Position numbers and translations under genes: made by a program
Notes under the pieces: model-generated
Database searches by the model: none
What the model saw: the letters and a program-made list of their open reading frames with translations, nothing else
Told to the model about the DNA's origin: nothing
In this document: piece after piece, positions 44,006 through 52,763 of the stretch
How the letters are laid out: every line of letters starts with the position of its first letter
How positions within the stretch are numbered: position 1 is the stretch's first letter
Assembly (NCBI RefSeq): GCF_000187245.1
Contig: NC_027860.1
Location: forward strand, 1,451,571-1,515,570
Origin: Ogataea parapolymorpha DL-1
Taxonomy: Eukaryota; Ascomycota; Pichiomycetes; Pichiales; Pichiaceae
Reading direction: 5' to 3'
DNA: 64,000 nucleotides

Positions 44006-44530
44006 ATGGCGACCGCATTTCATGGCATGTTTACCGGAGGCCGCTACACGGTCCCACAGAAAATGGAGGACTTTTTGCTCGATGCTTTCACGAAGTATTG
44101 CGAAGACAATAGCACAGAGGACCTCTTGATTAAAGATGTGAAGCCGTTTTTTAAGCAATACTTACGCATCTCCGACAAACTCCTCCATTTCCTGCAACCG
44201 CATGATTTTATTCTCAAAGGTACCACTGAGGTTGTGGATTTTGAACGTTATCTGTATCAAGGCGGATTATTTTTGATTTTGAATCAAAATTTAGATTTGA
44301 TCCAGGACAATTGGAAACTCGTGTTGAACAGTCTTGGACGCAAACCCAGTTACAAAGAGCGCTTAACCTTTCCAGATGTGCAAAAGCTGGCCGCATCGTT
44401 AAACCAAGACACGCCCCAAAGTACAGTGGCAGACATGCTTACTCTACAAGGAGACAAACAGTACATCAATTTCTTTGATTTCGCATTGATACTAGGACGC
44501 GTGGGGGAGCTAAATATGAAATGGGATTGA
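44006..44530 (+). CDS. RAD33: RAD33-like nucleotide excision repair protein
   Basis: Rad33 is a centrin-like partner of Rad4 in nucleotide excision repair. The 174-residue product aligns in order with S. cerevisiae Rad33 (177): DFILKGTTEVVDFERYL, LFLILNQNLDLIQDNWKLVL, NSLGRKP, then LTFPDVQKLAASLNQDTPQS and YINFFDFALILGRVGELNM near the end. EF-hand-like helices are visible, but calcium-binding Asp residues are not. The neighbours ERV25, SPT5 and MRPL39 are also its S. cerevisiae neighbours (YML012W to YML009C), which supports an otherwise weak similarity. Confidence 0.8.
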   Translation: MATAFHGMFTGGRYTVPQKMEDFLLDAFTKYCEDNSTEDLLIKDVKPFFKQYLRISDKLLHFLQPHDFILKGTTEVVDFERYLYQGGLFLILNQNLDLIQDNWKLVLNSLGRKPSYKERLTFPDVQKLAASLNQDTPQSTVADMLTLQGDKQYINFFDFALILGRVGELNMKWD

Positions 44531-44546
44531 ACTGATATCACAATGC

Positions 44547-45188
44547 TTACAAAATATGCTTGGATCTGAAGTAATTTCTCAGGTAGTGCACTTGCCACAA
44601 GCCGACTCCTATCAACACAAAAATGATCAGAACACTGAAGTTTCTCACACGTCTGTTGGTACTCTCGTTGGTGTCTCTCAATCTCTCCTCTCTTCTCACT
44701 AAGTATTGCAACTCCTCGCTGATTTCGTCGACCATCTCCTCTATCTTGCGGAACTGAACCTCTGCCGGCTTCAGCTTCTCGACTGCCTGGATAGCATTCC
44801 AATCTCTGGCAGCAGCACCCGCCTCAACCTCGAGCTCGATCTCACGCGACAATTGACCCTCCTTTTGTCTGTTTTGCAAGTGGTTTTCGAAACAGATGTC
44901 GAACGACGACGATGATTGCGACGTGAACGCTGCGCGGAAATTACCAGCCACATCTCTCTTCTTACGGTACTCGTTACCCTCGGAATCAACAATACGCAGC
45001 GTCAAAACTTGGCCGTCGCCCACATATCCATCAGTGTTAATGTTGACCACAACAAGTTGTCCATCGGAAACGAATTCACGCACACATTTTGGAGGCGGAT
45101 TGTGTAGAGTAGCCGGAATCTCAAGCTTCAAAGAGGAAGCAAGACCGGCAAACAGTATAATAAATTTCACGATTTCGATCACCTTCAT
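44547..45188 (-). CDS. ERV25: ERV25, p24-family COPII cargo receptor
   Basis: Erv25 is a p24-delta protein cycling between ER and Golgi with Emp24. The 213-residue product has a signal peptide ([20 protein letters not shown]) and a GOLD domain with the two conserved cysteines (KCVREF and FDICFENHL). A coiled-coil stalk precedes one membrane helix (about 181-200, [20 protein letters not shown]). The cytosolic tail [10 protein letters not shown] has the aromatic ER-exit signal and basic residues expected. The length equals the S. cerevisiae protein (211). Confidence 0.95.
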   Translation of the reverse strand: MKVIEIVKFIILFAGLASSLKLEIPATLHNPPPKCVREFVSDGQLVVVNINTDGYVGDGQVLTLRIVDSEGNEYRKKRDVAGNFRAAFTSQSSSSFDICFENHLQNRQKEGQLSREIELEVEAGAAARDWNAIQAVEKLKPAEVQFRKIEEMVDEISEELQYLVRREERLRDTNESTNRRVRNFSVLIIFVLIGVGLWQVHYLRNYFRSKHIL

Positions 45189-45309
45189 ACGTCAAGTCAA
45201 ACACAGATCCAATAAATAAACACCGCGTCCAGTTTTTTTTCCAGCTGTCGTGAACTTTTTCATGCTGCCATTATTATATACGGGTCAAAAACGCTCTATT
45301 TTACATAGC

Positions 45310-48111
45310 TTACTCGGGATGGTAATCGTCGTCATCTTTGGCGGGAGTAGGAGCCGTCCAATCTCCAACCGCAGGAGAAACGCCCCACTCGTTCTCACGA
45401 GGAGTCTCGGTGTCAGGCTGCCAAGCAGACCGTCCTCCCCACACAGAGCCAGAACCATCGTTCCACGCAGGAGTCTTGCCTCCACTGTTCCATGCTGGCG
45501 TTTTGCCCCCAGAGTTCCATGCTGGCGTCTTTGCGCCCGAGTTCCAAGCAGGGGTTTTTCCACCAGAGTTCCAGACTGGGGTCTTTCCTCCAGAACCCCA
45601 CGATGGTGTTTTTCCTCCGTTACCCCAGGCAGGAGTTTTACCACCACTTCCCCAAGCAGGAGTTTTACCACCGCTACCCCAAGCTGGAGTCTTGCCCCCA
45701 CTACCCCAGGCTGGAGTTCTCCCGCCTCCTGGGCCTAGTTCAGGACCATTACCGCGAAATGGACCACCGTTCGGAGCACCTCCAGATGAAAATGCTGCGC
45801 CTGGACGTCTGCCCCTGTAATTTTCCATGTATTGTTCGTACGGCACGAACTGGCCAGGACGAGTCTCAAAAAGCAGATCTGATTTGTTGATTGGGATGAT
45901 TTTGGCCGGATTATGCATCTCAACACGAGCAACTTCTCCATTTGCATCTTTCACGATACCCTTCTTACCCTTATAAGGACCCTTTCTGACACTAACATTC
46001 TGGTTAAGAGTGATATCACGGCCACCAAACTTCGAAGCAACTATCGGAGCAGCGGGAGGAGGCATCAGACGGTCTGGATTCATTTTATTGAGATCTGGGG
46101 CTTTGAATGTTGACAAAATGGAGCCCTTATTGGACACAGTTTGAACTTCGGTGGCATCAACCACTATGATACCATTATTTTCAATAACGTTCTTGGACTT
46201 CAAGAAAAGATGCGAAAGGTAAATATGCACAATGTTTCCCTCTCTTCTCTCGCCCGACACTTCTTTGACGACGTCTCCGACTGCAATTTCCAGACCGTTT
46301 CTGTCGGTTGTCTTTTCGGTCATCTTATTGAGTTCCAATGGAGATTGGATCGCCTTGGGCTCCACCTTCACAACCCGTCCGTCAGTGCACAGTACCGTAA
46401 ACACTTCTTTCTCTGCCCGAATAACCATTCCAACAGATTGCGAGTTGAGCTTGACCAGTTGGAATAGCTCAAAAGCTCCCGTTTGCGTCGAGTTGGTCGA
46501 GGAATCGATGGACTTCATCAAATAGTTAGGGAACACAGTAATGTCTTTCTTAGTCTGGTCGGAAACAAGCGTAACTTGATTCTCCTCAACCTTTACAATC
46601 AGTCCGCTCTCATTCGAATGGACACCATAGATCACAGTCACGTGATCACCAGGAAGGAAAATCTTTCTGAGCGTCGAAGTTGGCACCTCCACGATGGAAT
46701 TGTTCACCTCTCGGTCGTCATTACCCTCCAACTGAACTCTGGCAATTTTAGCTTCTGGCGCAGAAACCACCTTACCCTTCATCTTAGCTTGTTCACCGCT
46801 GACAATCTCCACTCTGTCGTCAGGCTGAAACACAATGGCCTTGTCACTAGCATCCTTCAAGGAAGAGGCAATTGATTGCAAATCAATGCCCTCTGAGCTG
46901 CTTCCAGAGTTGAAAAGCGTCAATTCATGCAGAGTTGGCTTGACATTTCTGGTTTCCACTTGCTGAATCTTGACATCTTTGTACAAGAACCCATCGATGA
47001 ACTCCTCATTTCGGTAGATGTAGTAACCTCTTTCTCTTCTAGCAGTAGACAGGTGTTCAGGATCGTTTTGACTGGCCTCAATCTCAGAAAAAAGTCTCTG
47101 TGGTGGCCTAAATTTCGAGCTTGCCGGTCCACGTCTTCCCTTTCCAGAATCCAGACTACCTTGTGATTTACCATAATCCAGTCTTGGAACTAACTTGACT
47201 CGCACTTCCAAATCGTTTTCGGCCAGATTATCGACGATTCCCAAATCCCCTTTATACTTTCCAACCTTGATACGCACATATGATCCTGGCTGCAGCTGAA
47301 CTTCATTTGATCTTCCAGGACGAAGCAAATCCGGATACTCCTCAATTGGAACAAGAACCTTGTTGTTTGCGTACATTCCAGGCAAGCCTTGGATAATTTG
47401 ATTCACAGCATCCAGTCTGCGAGCTTCGATGTAAACGTAACCACTGAAGTTGTCTCTTTGGAAAGCACTGAAAACGTCCGTGTATCTCTTGTTCAACATA
47501 CGAGCATAAATTTGTTTGACCAGCTCTTTCTCCAGCCCATTTCTGACACGAATACCCCAAATCAAAGGGTCATCAACGGATGGCAGCAACAAACGCTGAG
47601 ACACATTTGTGGTTGATCCCATATAACGGGACGATGCAGAACGACCATATCTCGCCTTGAACTGGTCTGCTAAAGCCTGTGCATCCTGTTCGTCAAGTTT
47701 CTCCCTCGAACGATCCAGCTTCCTGTGCAGTCGATCGCTCACCACACCGGTTTCATCGTGTGCTTGGTCGTCTGCTAAGAACTCATTACGAAGTATCTCA
47801 GCATCTTCGTCATCCTCATCTTCCTCTTCATCATCATCGACTTCGGCCTCAACATCCAGAAACTGATTACCCCTTCTTTTCTTTCGTCCACGGAGTGCTT
47901 CATCGTCGTCATCTTCGTCTTCATCTTCGTCTTCGTCATCCTCGGCTTCCTCATCCAAGTTGACGTCCTCAAATTCCCCTTCTTCTTCATCGTCTTCATG
48001 ATTGTGTTTCACGGTATCTTCCTCCTGCTTCGACAAGGAAGGCTCGTCATGAGGTTGGGTATCGGCGTTGCCGACGCGCATTTCCTCAGGATTGGTAGTT
48101 TCCTCACTCAT
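45310..48111 (-). CDS. SPT5: SPT5, transcription elongation factor (DSIF subunit)
   Basis: Spt5 with Spt4 clamps RNA polymerase II for elongation. The 933-residue product has a strongly acidic N-terminus (about 1-120) and an NGN domain beginning near 188 with DPLIWGIRVRNGLEKELVKQIY. Several KOW domains follow (SYVRIKVGKYKGDLGIVDN, DHVTVIYGVHSNESGLIVKV, VSVRKGPYKGKKGIVKD). The C-terminal repeat region at residues 796-885 holds ten nonapeptides of the form GGKTPAWNS or GGKTPAWGS. The threonine of TPAW is the expected target of a Bur1/Cdk9 kinase. The S. cerevisiae repeat is a hexapeptide; this one resembles the fission-yeast TPAWNSGSK. The length is slightly below S. cerevisiae (1063). Confidence 0.96.
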   Translation of the reverse strand: MSEETTNPEEMRVGNADTQPHDEPSLSKQEEDTVKHNHEDDEEEGEFEDVNLDEEAEDDEDEDEDEDDDDEALRGRKKRRGNQFLDVEAEVDDDEEEDEDDEDAEILRNEFLADDQAHDETGVVSDRLHRKLDRSREKLDEQDAQALADQFKARYGRSASSRYMGSTTNVSQRLLLPSVDDPLIWGIRVRNGLEKELVKQIYARMLNKRYTDVFSAFQRDNFSGYVYIEARRLDAVNQIIQGLPGMYANNKVLVPIEEYPDLLRPGRSNEVQLQPGSYVRIKVGKYKGDLGIVDNLAENDLEVRVKLVPRLDYGKSQGSLDSGKGRRGPASSKFRPPQRLFSEIEASQNDPEHLSTARRERGYYIYRNEEFIDGFLYKDVKIQQVETRNVKPTLHELTLFNSGSSSEGIDLQSIASSLKDASDKAIVFQPDDRVEIVSGEQAKMKGKVVSAPEAKIARVQLEGNDDREVNNSIVEVPTSTLRKIFLPGDHVTVIYGVHSNESGLIVKVEENQVTLVSDQTKKDITVFPNYLMKSIDSSTNSTQTGAFELFQLVKLNSQSVGMVIRAEKEVFTVLCTDGRVVKVEPKAIQSPLELNKMTEKTTDRNGLEIAVGDVVKEVSGERREGNIVHIYLSHLFLKSKNVIENNGIIVVDATEVQTVSNKGSILSTFKAPDLNKMNPDRLMPPPAAPIVASKFGGRDITLNQNVSVRKGPYKGKKGIVKDANGEVARVEMHNPAKIIPINKSDLLFETRPGQFVPYEQYMENYRGRRPGAAFSSGGAPNGGPFRGNGPELGPGGGRTPAWGSGGKTPAWGSGGKTPAWGSGGKTPAWGNGGKTPSWGSGGKTPVWNSGGKTPAWNSGAKTPAWNSGGKTPAWNSGGKTPAWNDGSGSVWGGRSAWQPDTETPRENEWGVSPAVGDWTAPTPAKDDDDYHPE
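45457..45726 (-). repeat. 27-bp coding minisatellite of SPT5 (ten nonapeptide units)
   Basis: Ten 27-bp units encode the C-terminal repeats. The five units nearest the KOW domains end in WGS or WGN, and the five nearest the C-terminus end in WNS or WND, showing two blocks of local duplication. Single variants are GGRTPAW, KTPSW, KTPVW and GAKTPAW. Confidence 0.85.
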
Positions 48112-48345
48112 TATCCATATTATTTATTTAATTGCCACTACTATTCTTCAACGCAAAAATTTTCGCGGGCTCAGAACCCAATATATACATATAGACGGTG
48201 GACAAGCCATACACCAAGCCTAGCTCGTTGATCTCCGGTATAATGGTCTCCGCCAATCGTCATTGATATGCAGCAATCATAGACGATGGGAAGAGAAAAC
48301 GATGTTGTTGAAAATACTTTAACCATTCACTCAGGATCATCAACA

Positions 48346-48614
48346 TTATCTCTTCTTTTGCCAATCAAAGGCACCCCTAGAGAAGTCCAGAGGTTTCTTT
48401 TGTGGCATCTTCCTCTTTCTGTTTTCCGTGAACAGGACATGGCGTTTGACAATCGGATCGTAGTGGATATGTTTTCTCTCGTTGGCAGTTCTCTGGATCA
48501 CCAAAGACCGCATGTAGCCCGTCTTTGCTGTGGATGCCAACTGTATGATCGTTGTCTTAGCCTTGGATTCTAGAATGTTAGCGACACCTTGTGCTTGCTG
48601 CACTTACTTGCCAT
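48346..48614 (-). CDS. MRPL39: MRPL39 (bL33m) mitochondrial ribosomal protein, two exons
   Basis: Mitochondrial large-subunit protein bL33. Exon 1 is 48608-48614 (ATGGCAA) and exon 2 is 48346-48569, giving 76 residues starting MAKSKAKTTIIQLASTAKTG. The unspliced frame has no ATG before this stretch. The intron 48570-48607 starts GTAAGT, has GCTAAC as branch site and ends TTCTAG. Family blocks are KTTIIQLASTAKTGYMRSLV, HYDPIVKRHVLFTENRKRK and KKPLDFSRG, close to S. cerevisiae Mrpl39 (70 residues). It lies beside SPT5, as in S. cerevisiae (YML009C next to YML010W). Confidence 0.9.
48570..48607 (-). other. MRPL39 intron (38 nt)
   Basis: On the minus strand the intron runs from GTAAGTGCAG to CATTCTAG, with GCTAAC as the likely branch sequence 11 nt from the 3' end. 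Splicing joins ATGGCAA to AATCCAAG and yields the bL33 N-terminus. Confidence 0.8.
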
Positions 48615-48734
48615 GTTGGCTGGAGTAGAATTATGAAAAATGGAAAATAATTTACCTGCAGTCGATCGCCGCGTCGTCCTTTCTAATCTCAGTAAATCGA
48701 CTACTCTTTCAACTAGCTTCGAGCTGTGGTCTCC

Positions 48735-51700
48735 ATGAATAAATTAGAGGATTTGAATCCCCTTTTCTGCCCGGCCTCCTCCAACGGCTCCGACTACACT
48801 CCATTTGAAGACAGGTATCCAACACTGGCAAATTATTACAAGTTTGCCTTAGTGAGTAAGATTAATGCCTACTTTTATCAAGTGCAAGAGCCTCCACCGA
48901 AAGAAGCTGGTGGGGTCTCCGATACAGCAAAGGACGAGAAAATTTCCCCTTTAGAACAAGTACACCACTATGAAAACTCGATTAAGCAACAATTGGCTCG
49001 AGATTATCAAATATCGGACGTACTGACATATGGGGCCAAAAAAGAAATATGTATTTTCAGACTCGAGACTAGACTAAACCCGCAGGATCAGGAGCTTGGA
49101 TTCAATCAACTAAAGGATGCAGTTGACAACATCATCATAGAAAGCAAACTCTCTCTCAAACTAGCATCTGCAACGACCTTTGATGCTGACTCAGTGTTTA
49201 AGTCTCAGGCTAACCCACAGCAACAATCGCGGCCGAGTAGCATTGTGTATCTCAGCTTCTTGAGAGCATTGAAGAAATTTCTGTGTCAGCATCTTATGGC
49301 TAGATCTTCAGAGGTTGAAATACTCCCATTTGGAAACCAATCGCTGGTTTGCTCCGCGCAAGACACATTCCAGATTTTAAAGATTAACACATCGCTTAGC
49401 ATTCGCAACGAAATCATCTCTAATTTTGCTATAAACAGCACTCCACGGTTCTACCGACTGTCAACTCTCTTGGACAGTGAGTTTGACATCTTGAAAAACA
49501 ACTACGCTCTCTACCTGTGCCCTTCTGGGGTGCGATGTTCTTTTGCTAATCAAAATATGCTGGCAAACTCACTCTCTTTTGAGCCCCCAGCAAACTATGA
49601 AAAACTCCTGCATTTGTTGTCTGAGTACTCTCATATCAAACTTGAGATGCCTTCGCGTTGGATCAAACTCGTCCCAAATTTGAACCACATGAACGGGCTT
49701 ACGCCGAATATTGCTCGATACCTTGAATCATCCGCTCCCAACTCAAAATATATTATGTGGCCAGCTTCTATGTGCATGATTCAATTTGGAGATGACCTCG
49801 AGGAGTCCACGTTTGAACTAAGTGACTCTTTCGAATTGATTGAGGAGTTAATACTTGAGTCTGACGAAGAACCCAAGCCACTACAAATATCAGCCATTGA
49901 AGAGCCTACGGCAGACTCCAACCCAACGGATGTTGATATGGACTCTGCAAAAGAATCACCCGGAGACTGGGATGAGCTTTTTGGGGAATCGATGAATGAA
50001 GAGGAAGAAGAGTTCCATAATGATGTGCCAGAATCAGAATCGCAGTCAAAACCCGAACTGGTGTCGAGTCCGGTAGAAAAGGATGCAAGACAGTTTATTG
50101 AGCTTGAGCCATCAAACCCACTCTATGAGGATCCTGGTGCACCATCTCCCGCTTCGTTTCACATATTCGCATCCCCTAGTCCCGGGACGACCGATGCCTC
50201 CTCTGCCAATGATGAAGTTGGCTCAGTGACACCAAAGGACATAAAGAAGTCCATTTTTGCCCCACTGAACTTTAACCCGCTAATCGAGAAGGACATCGAC
50301 AGTAAGTATTCGAACGGCGGAAAGTTCTTTGTGCGCAGTGAAGCACAGAGCTCGCGTTCCCAGGAGTCGGCATCTACGACACCAACATTTTGGAAGAACA
50401 AAAAAGGAGAGATTGACATCGAAGAACGAGATTTAATAAGTGACAGTGAAGAAGAGATAGAAGAGGATGACGAAGACGAAGATGATGACAAAACAGGCTT
50501 GGGTATAAGTATTACCTCAATTCCTCGAAATACGGGAATATTGTCCTCGATGACACCTTTTGTCAACCAAACAGCATTCTCGCACCCTCAAGCTCCATCG
50601 CCTCAAGTATCAGGGGCTCAAGAGATTCAGAACTGGCTATTCTGGATTCTGAGAGGTCCAGCTCTTTGTACAATTCCTTCAAGATTTCTTTCTACAGGAA
50701 ATCCGATCATCTCTAAGGACAAGATTGAATTGGTATTGCCAATAATGCAGGAACTTGTGCTCTTTACTACTGGGATGAAACATCACTATAGAGAGCAGGT
50801 CTCCGATCTCAGTGAGTTATTGGAGTCAACGTTGTTAAGTGCTTTTCCAGGTTCGTCAAAGATGAGACTCTACGAGTTATTGGATTGTGATCGACCAAAC
50901 TCAGAAATGAGATTATTTGACAGTCTTTTTGGTAGCGAGAAAGAAATATACAAGCTGGAGGCTCCAAGAATTGAATTTGATGATCCTAGCTTTGCCACAA
51001 CATCTCCATTGATGAACATCACAGAAACGGAAAATAAGAGACACTCAGGCATATTCAAGGAGAACGCGAACCGAGCTATCGCCGACAGTGTAAAGTCGAC
51101 TTCTTTGTTCAAAATCTCAACTACAATCTTCAACACAAAACGAAACGACCAAGATCTAAAAATTAACGAGACAAGTTTGCGATATTGGAAACTGCTAAAT
51201 CTTGAGCCCCTTGAAGGCCAAAAGAATGTCAGAGTCATCTTAGTTATACCAAAAGGTACATCGTATTTGTTGGAAAAAAGTCGAATTTTCTTACAGGACC
51301 TAATGGCTACTTACTCATCTTGGAATTTAGGACAAATGAGTCAGCTACAAGACATTTTGGAGATTCCAGGCGGTAATTTTGAGCTTTTTCTCCAAAATGC
51401 CGAAGGAGCCCTTACGTCTCTGGCCGATTCGTTGAGAAATCAATATTTGGTTGATCCAAATGGTCAAAAAGATGCTATTCTAGTTATGATTGCAGTTCCG
51501 AACATTGGCATGCAGCTTCTCACCAGTCTGGCAAGCGTGCTCGAACAATTCCAAAGCACATTGACAATGAAAGCTGTTGACCAAGAAACAGAAGAGGATC
51601 GGAGAAAACGTAGGAAGAGAAATATTTCAACCATTGTCAGCATCCCTATTTTCTCTTTTTATAAGGTTATTCCGCTTGATCTTTATCTTTCCAAAAACGA

Positions 51701-52760
51701 GAGTTATTCAGTTGTGACTTCTCAAAAACTGGGAGATCTGGCTTTGGAAATCTATTCCTTGTATCCTAACAAAGATATCTCCGAGCCTTTTAAAGACAGA
51801 GATCGATTGTTGACAATCTCAAAGCAGCTACCTCAGAAAATACCTTTCGTGATGACGAAGGCACCAATTTCATCGGGCCTGATTGCGGATGACTTATTCT
51901 TGCATGTTTGTTACGAACGATCCATTGACAAAAACTGGTGCGTAGCAAGCTGGTCTGACCAGTACGGTGAAATCAATTTTACTCGCTCCTGGTTGATTAG
52001 TCCTGACTGCCGATGTCAGACTTTCGAAGAAGTTTCTGATGAGATTTTCAGCATTTCGATGGATTATGTTTCCAGCCATAATGGCAAGTCCTACGTGATC
52101 TTGACTAGACTCAACAATGTTATTCCCGATGATGAACTGACAGAGTGGAAGCGTCTTTCGATCAAGAATAACAAGCTCACGCTTATTGTTCTAACTGTGG
52201 AGTTGGAGCCTTCCACGCTCGTTTTGTCTCATCTCCAGGAGCAAAAGGATGATTTGAAGGACATGTATTCTGTGAAGTTTACAGCAGCGTCCACGAATTC
52301 GCAAATGCTTACTCCGAGCGTGGCAAACCGCTTGGAAAGCCCAATGAATGGGCAGACGCCTTCATATGATCCAGGTGCGTCTCCCTTAGACACTTCTGCC
52401 TTTACGGGGTCTCAGCAACAGGTTCCAGAAAATCCTGAGCTGATAGAATTATCAAATGAGTGTTACGGAGTGATTTTGCAGGTAGCGCAACAACTGTCAA
52501 ACCAGTCCATTCGCATGCCGTTACGCACTGGATTCATTGTCAATTCTGGTAGGCGAACGGCTGAAGGCTACGAACCAGGGTCAATAATTGAGTTAAATTT
52601 GCTCAGCTGCCAAGCGGGGGTTAATTCCATCGAGCTGCTGAAAAATCTGATTATGCAGTACAAGCATCTGGCCAACCTCAACAAAAATCCTATCTGCCCT
52701 TGGCATGTATCTGCAGTCAGACGGATGATCGATTTCTTGGTTCATTTGGACGTGAAATGA
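48735..52760 (+). CDS. SSN2: SSN2/MED13 (SRB9), Mediator kinase-module subunit
   Basis: Med13 links the Cdk8 kinase module to core Mediator. The frame opens at GTG, and the first ATG is at 48735 (1341 residues; S. cerevisiae has 1420). The N-terminal domain shows YYKFALVSKINAYFYQVQ and the diagnostic MWPASMCMIQFG block (about 340). A long acidic disordered region (about 375-600) contains WDELFGESMNEEEEEF. The MID and C-terminal PIWI-like parts include QNWLFWILRGPALCTIPSRF, LEPLEGQKNVRVILVIPKG, VRTGFIVNSG-like MPLRTGFIVNSGRRTAEGYE, and the final NPICPWHVSAVRRMIDFL. It is convergent with the next gene with three bases between stop codons. Confidence 0.92.
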   Translation: MNKLEDLNPLFCPASSNGSDYTPFEDRYPTLANYYKFALVSKINAYFYQVQEPPPKEAGGVSDTAKDEKISPLEQVHHYENSIKQQLARDYQISDVLTYGAKKEICIFRLETRLNPQDQELGFNQLKDAVDNIIIESKLSLKLASATTFDADSVFKSQANPQQQSRPSSIVYLSFLRALKKFLCQHLMARSSEVEILPFGNQSLVCSAQDTFQILKINTSLSIRNEIISNFAINSTPRFYRLSTLLDSEFDILKNNYALYLCPSGVRCSFANQNMLANSLSFEPPANYEKLLHLLSEYSHIKLEMPSRWIKLVPNLNHMNGLTPNIARYLESSAPNSKYIMWPASMCMIQFGDDLEESTFELSDSFELIEELILESDEEPKPLQISAIEEPTADSNPTDVDMDSAKESPGDWDELFGESMNEEEEEFHNDVPESESQSKPELVSSPVEKDARQFIELEPSNPLYEDPGAPSPASFHIFASPSPGTTDASSANDEVGSVTPKDIKKSIFAPLNFNPLIEKDIDSKYSNGGKFFVRSEAQSSRSQESASTTPTFWKNKKGEIDIEERDLISDSEEEIEEDDEDEDDDKTGLGISITSIPRNTGILSSMTPFVNQTAFSHPQAPSPQVSGAQEIQNWLFWILRGPALCTIPSRFLSTGNPIISKDKIELVLPIMQELVLFTTGMKHHYREQVSDLSELLESTLLSAFPGSSKMRLYELLDCDRPNSEMRLFDSLFGSEKEIYKLEAPRIEFDDPSFATTSPLMNITETENKRHSGIFKENANRAIADSVKSTSLFKISTTIFNTKRNDQDLKINETSLRYWKLLNLEPLEGQKNVRVILVIPKGTSYLLEKSRIFLQDLMATYSSWNLGQMSQLQDILEIPGGNFELFLQNAEGALTSLADSLRNQYLVDPNGQKDAILVMIAVPNIGMQLLTSLASVLEQFQSTLTMKAVDQETEEDRRKRRKRNISTIVSIPIFSFYKVIPLDLYLSKNESYSVVTSQKLGDLALEIYSLYPNKDISEPFKDRDRLLTISKQLPQKIPFVMTKAPISSGLIADDLFLHVCYERSIDKNWCVASWSDQYGEINFTRSWLISPDCRCQTFEEVSDEIFSISMDYVSSHNGKSYVILTRLNNVIPDDELTEWKRLSIKNNKLTLIVLTVELEPSTLVLSHLQEQKDDLKDMYSVKFTAASTNSQMLTPSVANRLESPMNGQTPSYDPGASPLDTSAFTGSQQQVPENPELIELSNECYGVILQVAQQLSNQSIRMPLRTGFIVNSGRRTAEGYEPGSIIELNLLSCQAGVNSIELLKNLIMQYKHLANLNKNPICPWHVSAVRRMIDFLVHLDVK

Positions 52761-52763
52761 GTA

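Noticed and set aside
48151..48265. tRNA-like string around TCCGGTATAATGGTCTCC
   Set aside because: It recalls a D-arm, but there is no B box (GGTTCRANNCC) or acceptor pairing nearby. I found no convincing tRNA gene in the window.
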